From assembly GCF_000785785.1 (NCBI RefSeq), contig NZ_JRQN01000007.1:1-64000 (forward strand): DNA of 64,000 nucleotides, given 5' to 3'. The notes beneath the pieces were generated by a model. The model was not told the DNA's origin. It did no database searches and saw only the letters and a program-made list of their open reading frames with translations. The position numbers and the translations under genes are program-made. Below, in pieces: positions 20,782 through 30,560 of this stretch (position 1 is its first letter; each line of letters begins with the position of its first letter). Source of the DNA: Streptococcus uberis (lineage in GTDB: Bacteria; Bacillota; Bacilli; Lactobacillales; Streptococcaceae).

Positions 20782-22517
20782 TAATCAGCCACCTCCTTAT
20801 TACTATTTAATTGAGATTTGGCTATTTCAGCATAGATGTCATTCGTTTCTAGTAACTCTTCATGTTTGCCACGACCAACGATCTTCCCTTGATCAAGTAC
20901 AATAATCTGATCAGCATCCATAATAGTTCCTACACGTTGTGCCACAATAAGGACAGTTGCATTGTCTGTCACTTCCTTTAACCGCCTTCTTAGTTCTGCA
21001 TCTGTTTGATAATCTAATGCAGAGAAGGAATCATCAAAGATGTAAATATCTGGTTTTTTAACAACTGCTCGAGCAATTGATAATCTTTGCTTTTGTCCAC
21101 CAGATAGATTACTTCCAGCTTCTGCCAGGTGCGTTTGATACCCTTCTTCTCGACTGGTTATAAATTCACGGGCCTGTGAAACGTCTGTCGCTTGATCTAA
21201 TTCTGACAGACTGGCATTTTCTTTCCCGTATTTGATATTATCAGCAATGGTTCCGGTGAATAGCAGAGCTTTTTGCGGAATGAAGCCTATCTTAGCACGT
21301 AATGCACTTAGTTGATAGTCTCGTACATCAATACCATCAACCAGGATATGGCCAAAGGTCACATCATAGAATCGAGGTATTAAATTAACAAGTGATGACT
21401 TACCTGACCCTGTCGATCCAATAAAAGCAATGGTTTCACCGGGTTTTGTTTTGAAAGAAATATTTTGCAATACAGGATTTTCAGTTTCACCAGGATATGA
21501 AAAAGTGACATTGTCAAATTCAAGATAACCCTTAGTTTCACTCTCTCTTATCCCATTTTCGTTTTTCGAAATCGAAATGGGCATATCTAACACCTCATTA
21601 ATCCGTTTGCTAGATACTGACATCCGTGGATACATGGTAAAGAGATTGGCAAACATTAAGAATGAGAACATAGCATGGAAACTGTACTCAATAAAGGCTA
21701 CTAAGTCACCAATTTTAATCTCTTGTTTTTTCAAAGGATCCAAGGCAAACCAAACAATGGCAACGATCATTGCAATTATAATTTGAACAAACAAGGGCTC
21801 TGTCAAACCAGTCAGTGTGAATAATTGTCGTGATGTTTCAGCATAGTCCTGGTTTTTTTCTTGAAAACGGCTTTCTTGAAACGCTTCTCGTGAAAATGCT
21901 CTAACAACTCTCAGTCCGGTTAAATTTTCACGAACCAGTTGATTTAGTTTATCCAGTGTATTTTGTTGTTTTTCAGATAAAGGTTTCGTTTTAACAGCGA
22001 CATAAATGACAACAAAAATAAGTAAAGGCATCAGGACTGCTACAATCCATGCCAGTGATGGACTAGTCAAAAGAATCATTACGACAGAAAAAATCATCAT
22101 GAGTGGTGTGACAACACCTAAACGTAATGACATTTCTGCAAATTGCATGAGAACAAATGCATCATTGGTAATCCGAGTTACTAAGGAAGAAATACCAATT
22201 TTTTCATACTCCGTATGAGAATAGTCCTGTAGTCGACGATACATATCATTGCGAAGCTCTTTAATCATTGTTGTTGTCAATTTACTTGATGCGTATGAAA
22301 GAATAACCCGTCCAATAACACCTAGTATAACAATGATAAACATTATTACTGCCCAAAAGTATAATGCCTTTTTATTATTCTGAACAACACCTTGGTCAAT
22401 CATTCGTGCAAGAACCGTTGGTAACCCTAAGTTAACTAAAACAAAAAATAATGCACCAATCACATCTAAAATTAACCAATATTTCTTATTTTTTAAATAA
22501 GACCAAATTAATCCCAT
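20781..22517 (-). CDS. ABC exporter subunit with degenerate Walker B (EfrA-like)
   Basis: Half-transporter of 578 residues with an N-terminal six-helix domain and nucleotide-binding domain: Walker A GSTGSGKSS, canonical signature NLSGGQKQR and Walker B IYIFDDSFSALD, with Asp in place of the catalytic Glu. The ATG at 22517 follows GGGGAGG by 6 bases; the longer upstream frame lacks a site. It is the first gene of the pair and lies behind a hairpin at 22541-22564. The two exporter systems in this window share the same asymmetric design, suggesting separate multidrug pumps. Confidence 0.92.
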   Translation of the reverse strand: MGLIWSYLKNKKYWLILDVIGALFFVLVNLGLPTVLARMIDQGVVQNNKKALYFWAVIMFIIVILGVIGRVILSYASSKLTTTMIKELRNDMYRRLQDYSHTEYEKIGISSLVTRITNDAFVLMQFAEMSLRLGVVTPLMMIFSVVMILLTSPSLAWIVAVLMPLLIFVVIYVAVKTKPLSEKQQNTLDKLNQLVRENLTGLRVVRAFSREAFQESRFQEKNQDYAETSRQLFTLTGLTEPLFVQIIIAMIVAIVWFALDPLKKQEIKIGDLVAFIEYSFHAMFSFLMFANLFTMYPRMSVSSKRINEVLDMPISISKNENGIRESETKGYLEFDNVTFSYPGETENPVLQNISFKTKPGETIAFIGSTGSGKSSLVNLIPRFYDVTFGHILVDGIDVRDYQLSALRAKIGFIPQKALLFTGTIADNIKYGKENASLSELDQATDVSQAREFITSREEGYQTHLAEAGSNLSGGQKQRLSIARAVVKKPDIYIFDDSFSALDYQTDAELRRRLKEVTDNATVLIVAQRVGTIMDADQIIVLDQGKIVGRGKHEELLETNDIYAEIAKSQLNSNKEVAD

Positions 22518-22540
22518 TTCACACCTCCCCTTTGTATATG

Positions 22541-22564
22541 AAAAGAAGCGCCAGAGCACTTCTT
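22541..22564 (-). terminator. Hairpin before the second ABC exporter
   Basis: Stem AAGAAGCGC (22543-22551) pairs with GCACTTCTT (22556-22564) with one G-T pair; the minus strand continues TTTTCAT. It lies between the decayed GNAT gene and the exporter ribosome binding site. It may end the upstream transcript or act as an attenuator. Confidence 0.5.
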
Positions 22565-22572
22565 CCTTTCTT

Positions 22573-23090
22573 CTAGTGTATCATAAGTTGGATTTTTATC
22601 CTATAATTTTCTAAGGCATATAATTCTTTTACCATCAAAATATCCATCAAATGATGGTTCTGATTATTTAGTAATGGCCCCTCTAATTTTTCATAACCCT
22701 GTCGTTGATAAAAACCTACAGCTTCCTTTAAAGCGAAGAGCTTTCGAGATACATTTGGTGATAGCCTTCTTCTTTTGCTGCTAATTCAACAGCGGCTAAT
22801 AGTGCGCAAGCAATTCCTTGGCGACGGGCGTCCTTTGTCACATAACATTTTTGCAATGCAGCAATTTCAGGAGTTAATTTGTCATACCCTGTTCCGCCTA
22901 AAATTTTATTTTCTTAACTCATTACGAAATATTGTGATTTTGGAGTATCGTTCTAATAACTTGTTAAGTCATTCAACTGTGGATTGGTATAAGCTGTGCC
23001 TTCTTGGTCCAAACCGACTGCTTCTAACGATTTTTTGATAATTTGAGCTATAGCTTGGTCATCTTTTTCTTCTATCGTTCGAATGATCAT
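22573..23090 (-). pseudogene. GNAT-family acetyltransferase pseudogene
   Basis: The frame begins MIIRTIEEKDDQAIAQIIKK and later reads ILGGTGYDKLTPEIAALQK and VTKDARRQGIACALL, the acetyl-CoA-binding motif of GNAT enzymes. It ends with FYQRQGYEKL and LMDILMVKELY. Two in-frame stops interrupt it, after LNDLTSY and after YFVMS, and a one-base loss after LESSS breaks the frame again. Two nonsense changes plus a frameshift are more than a single read error, so this is probably a true pseudogene. It starts 4 bp after the ABC-F gene. Confidence 0.8.
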
Positions 23091-23093
23091 TGG

Positions 23094-24970
23094 TTACTCC
23101 TCTAATTCACTCAGATACTCATAACGGTCATACATTTCCAAAAGTTCCTGATTCATTTTATCAATGCTTGCTTGCATGTCCATCAGTTTGCCATAATCTG
23201 TTGAAGGAACACTTTGCATGTCATTTTCTGTTACTTCAATTTTTTCTTCTTGAGCCTCAATTTTTTCTTCAATCTCAGCCCATTCTTTTTTCTCAAGATA
23301 AGACATACGTTTTTTCTGAGAAATATTGACTTCTTGGACAGGTTTCGGTGCTTCCTTTTTGAAGGTCTCGTCTTGCGCAGTTTTTTCAAACTCTTTGTCA
23401 TCAAGATAATCACTATAGTTTCCATAGAAGACTCTGATTGCCCCATTTTCAAATGCCAGAATTTTATTAGCAACCTTATCTAAGAAATACCGATCATGGC
23501 TCACTGTAATAACAGGACCACTAAAAGTTTGCAAGAAATTCTCCAAAACAGTCAAGGTTGCAATGTCTAAATCATTAGTTGGCTCGTCCAATAATAAGAC
23601 ATTGGGTTTCTCTATCAATAGTTTAAGTAAATATAGCCGTTTCTTCTCACCACCTGAAAGCTTTGAGATGAGACTACCATGTGTTGACCTCGGGAATAAA
23701 AATTGTTCTAGTAATTCACTGATACTGGTTGAGCCAACACTCGTCTTTACTTCATCTGCAATCTCTTGCAAATAAGTAATCATCCGTTTGTTGCCATCCA
23801 TATCTTTGATTTGTTGAGAAAAATAGCCAATTTTAATGGTTTCACCAATGGTTACATCCCCTGATTGGCTTGTAAATCACCATTGATAAGGTGTAAAAGA
23901 GTTGATTTTCCTACGCCATTATCACCAACAATACCAATGCGATCACGGTTTTGAATGATCAATGAAAAATCATTAATCAATTTTTGTTGATCGTAGCCAA
24001 AAGAGACATGATTAAAACTAATGACTTTCTTCCCAATCCGACTGGTTTCAAAATTGATATCAAGTTGATCTTGATTACTATCAACATGAACTTCCGTTTT
24101 TAGGTCATGAAATCTATTTATGCGAGCTTGCTGCTTAGTTGCACGAGCTTGTGGTTGTCTTCTCATCCAAGACAATTCTTGCTTATAAAGTTGCTTTTTC
24201 TTATGTAAATTTGCAGCATCACGTTCATCTTGCTCTGCTTTTAGTCTTACATAATCTTGATAATTGCCCTGATACTCGGTCAAACTAGCATTTTCAAGTT
24301 CAAAAATACGTGTTGCTAAATTGTCGAGAAAATAACGATCATGGGTAATGAATAAAACTGTTTTTTTACTAGCTTTCAAATAATTTGTTAACCAAGCAAT
24401 TGTATCAATGTCCAAGTGGTTGGTTGGCTCATCTAGAAGAAGTAAGTCAGCTGAACCAAGTAAGACTCGAGCCATCTGAACGCGTCTTCTTAAACCACCC
24501 GATAAGGTCCCAACCTTCGATTGCAATTGATCAATTCCTAATTTTGAAAGGACTGTTTTGACTTCACTTTCAATAGACCAAGCATCTAAGCGATCCATCT
24601 CTGTCATTATTTTTTCTAGAGAACTTTGTTGGTCTTCTGAATAATCAGCCATTATCTTTTCATATTGTCTAATTAATTCCATCTCTTTTAAATCAGATGA
24701 AAGAACAGTATCTATGACACTAGCTTGATCATCAAAATCAGGGTCTTGTGTTAAATAAGCTATCTTATAGCCATTAGCTTTCTTTATTGGAGAAACATCC
24801 CCATCAAAACCAATTTTTTCAGATAAGACATCTAGTAATGTTGTTTTGCCTGTACCATTGACCCCAATTATTCCGATGCGATCAAAATCATGAATTAAAA
24901 AAGAAATATCTTTAAAGACCGTCTTATCACCAACAGTTTTACTTAATTTTTCGACTAATAAATCACTCAT
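23094..24970 (-). CDS. ABC-F family ATPase, Uup-like (one frame break)
   Basis: This soluble protein has two ABC domains and no membrane segment. Domain 1 has Walker [10 protein letters not shown], signature LSGGLRRR and Walker [13 protein letters not shown]; domain 2 has [17 protein letters not shown] and [14 protein letters not shown]-terminal coiled coil follows. The frame fails at CCCC (23858-23861); one more base gives [14 protein letters not shown] and about 625 residues. The ATG at 24970 overlaps the cca stop and follows GGAGTGTGG. ABC-F proteins act on the ribosome; the coiled-coil tail suggests the Uup branch. Clear antibiotic-resistance features are not evident. Confidence 0.88.
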
Positions 24971-26174
24971 GTCCACACTCCTCTGAAACAAATCGCATTA
25001 TTGATTCTTTGTCATTTGCCAAATCCCCTTTAACAATTGCTGATTCTATTTGACTCAGCACCCTACCCAAATGTGGACCAGGCTTCATTTGTAGCTCTTT
25101 CATCAAGGTTCCGCCGTTGACGCAAATATCATGCTTATCATGAATAACCAATTCTTTATCAATAGTTTCAATTGACTGATAATCCGTTGTTAACCCGTTA
25201 GCTTCCCTTAAATTTTCACATAAGTTTGCTAAGTCTTTTCCAAATTCATAAATATTTTCTTTAGTGTATGAATGACTTAGCCTCATTTTATAAAGTTTTA
25301 CAATTTTTAAAACAGTTTTTTGAAAGTCGTTGGAGGTTTTCCAGTGCTTTAAAAAGTCTTTAGGTTTTGTAATATCTAACATCAGGATTAAACAAGACCA
25401 AGCCTGAGGACTGTTAACAAAAGTATAATTATTTTTTATATCAGTTAAGAAACGCTGTAATTTCCACTCTTTTTGAGCCAAACCAGGTAAATAAAGATAG
25501 GCCTTTGAAGTGATCAAATACTGAAGACCTTTTTTCCAATTATCTGCTAACAATAATTTATCAAATTCAATAAATGACCGTTCCACAGAAATTTTTTCCA
25601 ATAAATGAGCATGTGAACACATGGACATAAAAGTTTCTTGCTCGATGGTGAAATCTAATGTCGCTGAAAAACGGAAACCTCTCATAATTCTTAAGGCATC
25701 TTCTTCAAAGCGTTCTTCAGCTTTACCAACTGCTCTCAATTCTTTATTTACTAAATCTTGCAAGCCACTAAAGGTATCAATAACTTGACCTGTTTCATCC
25801 AAAGCCAAAGCATTAACTGTGAAATCTCTTCTCTTCAGATCTTCCTCAAGTGAGCGCACAAAAGAGACTTGACTAGGTCTTCGAAAGTCAACATAAACAT
25901 CTTCTGTCCTAAAGGTAGTTATCTCATATTCTCCACCATTTTCAAGAACTAAAACTGTTCCATGTTCAATACCAATATCAACAGTTCTAGCAAAAATTTC
26001 TTTCGTTTCTTGAGGATAAGATGATGTAGCAATATCCACATCATGGATCGGACGATTTAACAGGATATCCCTAACACCACCACCCACAAAGTAAGCTTGA
26101 AAGCCGGCATCTTTTATCTTTTTTAATATTGGTAAAGCCTTCTGAAATTCAGAAGGCATTGTCATTAATTTCAT
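24963..26174 (-). CDS. cca: CCA tRNA nucleotidyltransferase
   Basis: This template-free polymerase adds or repairs the 3' CCA end of tRNAs. The class II nucleotidyltransferase head has [13 protein letters not shown] and the metal-binding DVDIAT (near residue 42), then RRDFTVNAL and a neck with [13 protein letters not shown]. 403 residues is normal for Gram-positive enzymes. The ATG overlaps the dapB stop (ATGA). A second Met, MTMPSEFQK, three codons later is an alternative start. It stands in the usual dapB-cca-ABC-F cluster. Confidence 0.95.
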   Translation of the reverse strand: MKLMTMPSEFQKALPILKKIKDAGFQAYFVGGGVRDILLNRPIHDVDIATSSYPQETKEIFARTVDIGIEHGTVLVLENGGEYEITTFRTEDVYVDFRRPSQVSFVRSLEEDLKRRDFTVNALALDETGQVIDTFSGLQDLVNKELRAVGKAEERFEEDALRIMRGFRFSATLDFTIEQETFMSMCSHAHLLEKISVERSFIEFDKLLLADNWKKGLQYLITSKAYLYLPGLAQKEWKLQRFLTDIKNNYTFVNSPQAWSCLILMLDITKPKDFLKHWKTSNDFQKTVLKIVKLYKMRLSHSYTKENIYEFGKDLANLCENLREANGLTTDYQSIETIDKELVIHDKHDICVNGGTLMKELQMKPGPHLGRVLSQIESAIVKGDLANDKESIMRFVSEECGHE

Positions 26175-26938
26175 AGTAAATTCTCTAACCCATATACTAG
26201 TTGATCTCTTTTGATGACTTCTTTTATAGCAAGATTAACACCTCGCATAAAAGAGTCACGATTAAAGGAATCATGTCGAATACTTAAGCCTTCGCCTGGT
26301 CCACCAAAGATAACTTCTTGATGTGCTACCAGACCTGGTAAGCGGACACTGTGAATCTTTATTCCATTGTAATCTGCACCCCGAGCACCAGCTATTAATT
26401 CCGTTTCTTCTTCATTGACATAACGATGACTACTTTGGACTTGACTAATCATTTCTGCAGTTTTAATAGCTGTTCCACTAGGAGCATCTTTCTTTTGATT
26501 ATGATGTAACTCAATAATCTCTAAATCTGAAAAATACTTAGCTGCTTTAGTGGCAAATTCCATAAGTAAGATCGCACCAATAGCAAAGTTTGGAGCAATT
26601 AATCCCCCCAAATTTTTCACTATCGACAGCTTGTGGAGCTCATCTAATTGTTGCCTTGTAAAACCAGTAGTACCAATAACTGGGCAAAAGCCATTTGCAA
26701 TAGCAAAGTATGTGTGTTCAAATGCAACAGTTGGATTTGTAAAATCTATCCAAACATCTGCATCACAATCCTCTAAATCCTCTTTGCAATTTACAACAGG
26801 AATACCATCAATTTCCTTATCACTGCAGTTAGGATCAAAAAGAGCAACAACTTCCAAATCAGAATCTTCTTTTACCATATGTAAAGTTGTTGATCCCATT
26901 TTCCCATTAAAACCAGCTATTATGACTTTTATGCTCAT
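26171..26938 (-). CDS. dapB: 4-hydroxy-tetrahydrodipicolinate reductase
   Basis: DapB reduces the dapA product in lysine biosynthesis with NAD(P)H. The 255-residue protein shows the Rossmann motif [16 protein letters not shown], the [10 protein letters not shown] region and the catalytic [15 protein letters not shown] with the His and Lys pair. In streptococci this gene travels with cca and an ABC-F gene rather than with the other lysine genes, as here. The overlap with cca implies co-transcription. Confidence 0.95.
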   Translation of the reverse strand: MSIKVIIAGFNGKMGSTTLHMVKEDSDLEVVALFDPNCSDKEIDGIPVVNCKEDLEDCDADVWIDFTNPTVAFEHTYFAIANGFCPVIGTTGFTRQQLDELHKLSIVKNLGGLIAPNFAIGAILLMEFATKAAKYFSDLEIIELHHNQKKDAPSGTAIKTAEMISQVQSSHRYVNEEETELIAGARGADYNGIKIHSVRLPGLVAHQEVIFGGPGEGLSIRHDSFNRDSFMRGVNLAIKEVIKRDQLVYGLENLL

Positions 26939-26953
26939 TTTGTGTCCTACTTC

Positions 26954-27802
26954 TTACATTTTTGGTGAAAATCCAATAGCTACCGCACCAGAACCAAGAT
27001 GCGTGCCGATAACTGCACTAAAGTTTGCTTCCGTAAACTCACAATCTAAGCCACTATCAATAATCATTTCTTTCAAAAGAGTAGCTTTTTCTTTAGCATT
27101 TGCATTAATAATTGAAAAATCAAATTCACCCGTCTCATTGATGTCATTAATAATGTCAACTAACCGTTTTAAAGCTTTCTTTTCAGTTCTAACTTTTTCA
27201 AAAACAACAATTTTACCGTCATTATCAAATCGTAAAACTGGTTTAATATTTAGTAAATTTCCTAATAAGGCTGAGCCATTTGACAATCGCCCACCCTTAA
27301 CTAGATGATTCAAATCATCGACTAGAATGAATGCTGACGAGTGGTCAATTTGGATCTGCAAATGAGAAATTATTGTTTGAAAATCAAAGTCTTCCTCATA
27401 CCATTTAAAAATATTCAGTATCATGTTGCAAACTGGTACAGAAGCCAACTTACTATCAGGAAAAGCGATTGTTAGTTGTGGATGTTCCTCGACTAGGAAT
27501 TGACAATTTGCCCAAAAGCCAGAGATACCAGCTGCTAAGAATAAGCCAATAACATGACTATAACCGTCATTCTCAAGTTGTGTCAATAACTCATCTAATT
27601 CAGACAAAGCAGGCTGACTAGTTTTAGGGAGTTCAGCACTAGATGCCATTTTTGTATAAAAGTCATCTAAAGTAATATTTTTTCCTTCGTAAAATGTTTC
27701 CCCATCAATCATAATAGGAATATCTAATACAAAAAGATTATCTTTGTTTGTCAGGCTATCAGGTAAATAACTGGTATTGTCCGTTATCACTGCTAATTTC
27801 AT
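26954..27802 (-). CDS. DegV family fatty-acid-binding protein
   Basis: DegV proteins bind a fatty acid and pass it to fatty acid kinase FakA for use in phospholipid synthesis. The 282-residue protein starts MKLAVITDNTSYLP, has TSQPALSELDELL, LVKGGRLSNG and the C-terminal GTHLGSGAVAIGF, all family marks. It lies 15 bp before dapB and abuts the DUF1149-type gene by one base. Streptococci have several FakB/DegV paralogues; which lipid this one prefers cannot be told. Confidence 0.9.
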   Translation of the reverse strand: MKLAVITDNTSYLPDSLTNKDNLFVLDIPIMIDGETFYEGKNITLDDFYTKMASSAELPKTSQPALSELDELLTQLENDGYSHVIGLFLAAGISGFWANCQFLVEEHPQLTIAFPDSKLASVPVCNMILNIFKWYEEDFDFQTIISHLQIQIDHSSAFILVDDLNHLVKGGRLSNGSALLGNLLNIKPVLRFDNDGKIVVFEKVRTEKKALKRLVDIINDINETGEFDFSIINANAKEKATLLKEMIIDSGLDCEFTEANFSAVIGTHLGSGAVAIGFSPKM

Positions 27803-28182
27803 TAATTTTTAAACTCCAAATTGATTCCAGGTCTATCTAAAGCAATTTCAGTCACTTCAAATGTTAATCGTTGTACCATATCTAATAATGGTGCAGCAAG
27901 TGTCTCTACTTCTTCTTGAGAGAATTCACTTGGTTTTTCAATCAAGCGGTCGATAATTTTTACCATCTGAGAAATGACACCACTGATTACAAATTCGTCT
28001 TTTACAATAACAAATTGTAATACAGAAACAATAACTGTTTCCTTAGTTTCTTCATTTTTATCGATTAGTTGAAAAGTTACCTCAAAATTTGTTTCAGGTG
28101 TTCCGTTTTCTTCTTCCCACTCTAAATTTCTTGCATCGTAATGATATTGATTAACAAATTCTTTTTCTCTAATTAATTGCAT
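27802..28182 (-). CDS. DUF1149-type conserved protein
   Basis: A 126-residue acidic soluble protein resembling the DUF1149 family of lactic acid bacteria (related to SecB-like folds). It starts MQLIREKEFVNQYHYDARN and has no signal or membrane segment. It directly precedes the DegV gene with a one-base overlap and is probably translated with it. Function is not established. The family call is from memory of the sequence pattern and is moderately sure. Confidence 0.75.
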   Translation of the reverse strand: MQLIREKEFVNQYHYDARNLEWEEENGTPETNFEVTFQLIDKNEETKETVIVSVLQFVIVKDEFVISGVISQMVKIIDRLIEKPSEFSQEEVETLAAPLLDMVQRLTFEVTEIALDRPGINLEFKN

Positions 28183-28255
28183 TTTATTTTATTCTCCTTG
28201 AGCGCGATAATATCCATTATAGCATAAGTTACCCATTAGTTAAAGTGAGGCTAGT

Positions 28256-28777
28256 TTAGTATTTCTTTTGTGGATGTTTCCCAATAATTTCTGGATACTT
28301 ATCTAAAATAGCTTGCCCTTTTGGTAAAATACGGTAAGACCTTAAATCAAAACATTTTCCTAAACTGCTTTCATCGTAGACACTTGCAATCTGCTCTTCT
28401 AACTCCTGCCTCTTCATCTTTGAAAGCCCAACTACACCTTTTTCTTTTAGGAACTCTTTTAATTGCAAAGCTGACAGATGAGGAAGTGACATAAAGGCTG
28501 TATCTATAGCTACATAATTGTTAGCAATGAGCCAAGATAGCTCTTTTTCTGCATCAATTCCATATGTGGTGTAAAAATACTTATGGTGAGGGTTTTCAGT
28601 CGTGTAAGTTCCAAAGTGAATTCTCCAAATCATAATAATATGTCCTGGCAAAAGCCCTTCTTTCGTTCGAATCATATTTCGCTTAGGAATCGGTTTTTGA
28701 CATAGTTCTTTTTCATATTTCGGAAGTACAAAAGGCATTTCCTGATGATTACGATAGACTTCTTTTATTGTTTTCAT
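28256..28777 (-). CDS. Conserved hypothetical protein with a SAP-like motif
   Basis: The 173-residue protein has no signal peptide or membrane segment. Residues near 100-133 (LSALQLKEFLKEKG, then LSKMKRQELEEQI) have the helix-extended-helix spacing of a SAP domain, a putative nucleic-acid-binding fold. The preceding part (IWRIHFGTYTTENPHHKYFYTTYGID) is aromatic and basic. It is a single gene in front of the DUF1149-DegV-dapB cluster. I do not know a function. Confidence 0.75.
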   Translation of the reverse strand: MKTIKEVYRNHQEMPFVLPKYEKELCQKPIPKRNMIRTKEGLLPGHIIMIWRIHFGTYTTENPHHKYFYTTYGIDAEKELSWLIANNYVAIDTAFMSLPHLSALQLKEFLKEKGVVGLSKMKRQELEEQIASVYDESSLGKCFDLRSYRILPKGQAILDKYPEIIGKHPQKKY

Positions 28778-28894
28778 AAAGCTATTATATCAAAAAAATA
28801 GCGTAACGAAAAAATCTAGTTTTTTATAATTCTGTCGAAAGATGACAGTACCTATTATTACAACAGTTACCAGTCCCTTTCATTTATCTCTAAA

Positions 28895-28924
28895 TTAAAA
28901 AAAGAAGGCAAGTCATTACCTTCT
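28895..28924 (-). terminator. Terminator of the glucosaminidase gene at 28975
   Basis: Stem AGAAGGCAA (28903-28911) pairs with TTACCTTCT (28916-28924), with one G-T pair. On the minus strand a run of seven T follows. Confidence 0.65.
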
Positions 28925-28974
28925 CTCGTAATTTATTCAGTTATTATAACTTTATCACGTTAAAAAATCATTTA

Positions 28975-29721
28975 TTAATGACCTTTTTTAAATTCTGACC
29001 ATGCTTGATCTTCAGCTAATATCTCTGCACTTGTGTACTGTCTACGAAAAGCATTCCAAACTGATTGAATAGTTGCTTGATTTCCACCAATACCTGTTGA
29101 AGAAGCATTTGTCGCACTTGAATCTGCTGCAACTGGAGCGGCAACATCGTAAGCCGTTAGGCCATAAGTTTGAATGATACTATTTAATTTAGCATTGTAA
29201 GACGTATCTGTGGCATATACACCAGTCAGGGCAGCAGTTGCATCTTGATAGGATAATGTATTAGATCGTCTTACACCTGCATAAATTGGCGAGTTAAGTA
29301 ATCTAGCATAATCAGCTAATGAATCTGCAATACTTGGATAAGAGCGAAATGGTTGATGAGTTTCATATGCATTGCCGTTGCCATCATCTTCCCATGTCAA
29401 CATTGTAACTGACGCACCATTATATGCTCCTTTAATTCCAAAAAAGTTATTATTTGGCGCAACACTTAGACCAGATTGACCACTATTTGATTCCAAAATA
29501 GCTTGTGCAATCATAACTGAGGCATATAAATCATTTGCTTGTGCAATTTGACTAGCCGTTCCAGCAATTTCATTGATAAAAAGTTGTGTCCGGCTTAGAG
29601 ACACTGTTTCTGCTGAGACCTTCACTTCTTTGTGCTTATAATTAGTCATAAAAACTGTCGAGATGATTAGAGCAACTAGTCCAAATACTAATAATAGCTT
29701 TTTACTCTTCTTGGATGTCAT
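28975..29721 (-). CDS. Glucosaminidase-domain peptidoglycan hydrolase (paralogue 1)
   Basis: A 248-residue exported protein: basic N-terminus and hydrophobic segment at about 8-26 with no clear cleavage site, then a glucosaminidase (GH73-type) domain. The catalytic Glu lies in IAQAILESNSGQSGL, and NNFFGIKGAYNG, YETHQPFRSYPS and TGVYATDTSYNAKLN are family hallmarks. It should cleave the GlcNAc-MurNAc backbone at the cell surface. The C-terminal 40 residues extend beyond the catalytic domain. It is a close paralogue of the neighbouring gene at 29863. Confidence 0.9.
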   Translation of the reverse strand: MTSKKSKKLLLVFGLVALIISTVFMTNYKHKEVKVSAETVSLSRTQLFINEIAGTASQIAQANDLYASVMIAQAILESNSGQSGLSVAPNNNFFGIKGAYNGASVTMLTWEDDGNGNAYETHQPFRSYPSIADSLADYARLLNSPIYAGVRRSNTLSYQDATAALTGVYATDTSYNAKLNSIIQTYGLTAYDVAAPVAADSSATNASSTGIGGNQATIQSVWNAFRRQYTSAEILAEDQAWSEFKKGH

Positions 29722-29862
29722 ATGAATATAATTCCTTTAATTTCATTTTTGTTTTGGAATAATATTATAACACAACTTTTTAGTATTTGACTACAATATT
29801 TAAGTTTTTTATTATTTTGATATGTTTTTGTAGCTTTTTGTCACTATTTTGTAAAATAGAGC

Positions 29863-30483
29863 CTAAAAAGGGTAATCGAAATAATAGAGATGGTAGCTAG
29901 CTATAACTTGGTTTAATTTACTATCATATGACGTATCTGTAGCGTAACGACCTGTTAATACAGCTGTCGCATCTTGATAACTTTTTGCTTGTCCTTTATG
30001 AATGGCCTCATACAAGGGATCACTTAATACAGCTGCGTAATCTGAAAAGCCATTTGTCATACTTCCATAAGATCTAAAATTAGCATCTATTTGATATAAA
30101 TTACCAGTCCCGTCATCTTCAGTTGTTGGTAAGACAACTGATTTCCCTCTATAACTTCCCTTTATTCCAAAAAAATTATAGTAAGGGGATTGACTCAGTT
30201 GGGACTGACCGTTTGTTGATTCTAAAATGGATTGAGCAAGCATCACTGATGTATAGAGTTTATTTTTATGGGCAACCTGGCGCGCAGCATGAGAAGCCTT
30301 AGCAATAAACTTTACTGTATCTGTTTGTTGATAAGCTGATAGTTGATTGTTTGCTTTTTTTAAGCTTAATAAAGAATAAGTGCTAACTAAGACCATCAAA
30401 CCATGGACACAGAGATTAAACAGCTTTATGTTACTCTTTTTAGTGCTTCTCCTTTTTTTGGTGTAGGACTTTCTCTTTGCCAT
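29863..30483 (-). CDS. Glucosaminidase-domain peptidoglycan hydrolase (paralogue 2)
   Basis: The protein has 206 residues from the ATG at 30483, which follows GGAAGGAAAG; the upstream in-frame stretch is not supported. A very basic N-terminus (MAKRKSYTKKRRSTKK) precedes one membrane segment near 22-40. The catalytic Glu is in LAQSILESTNGQSQL, followed by YNFFGIKGSYRG and TGRYATDTSYDSKLN. Unlike paralogue 1 it ends right after the catalytic domain. The tandem arrangement suggests local duplication and divergence. A role in cell separation or wall turnover is inferred. Confidence 0.9.
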   Translation of the reverse strand: MAKRKSYTKKRRSTKKSNIKLFNLCVHGLMVLVSTYSLLSLKKANNQLSAYQQTDTVKFIAKASHAARQVAHKNKLYTSVMLAQSILESTNGQSQLSQSPYYNFFGIKGSYRGKSVVLPTTEDDGTGNLYQIDANFRSYGSMTNGFSDYAAVLSDPLYEAIHKGQAKSYQDATAVLTGRYATDTSYDSKLNQVIASYHLYYFDYPF

Positions 30484-30522
30484 ACTTTCCTTCCTACAGT
30501 GATTTTCTATTCTATAGTATAA

Positions 30523-30552
30523 CAAAAAAACTAGAATCATAACTGATTCTAG
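30523..30552 (-). terminator. Terminator of the fruR-fruB-fruA operon
   Basis: Stem CTAGAATCA (30531-30539) pairs with TGATTCTAG (30544-30552); seven T follow on the minus strand. It lies 9 bp past the fruA stop. Confidence 0.75.
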
Positions 30553-30560
30553 CTATACTT

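Noticed and set aside
23214..23483. Plus-strand open frame rich in Phe and Leu
   Set aside because: It is the complement of the Glu/Lys-rich coiled-coil tail of the ABC-F protein.
26550..27308. Long plus-strand open frame (252 codons)
   Set aside because: It is antisense to dapB and the DegV gene, which have clear motifs and codon use; the translated product is Ser/Ile/Lys-rich without recognisable domains.
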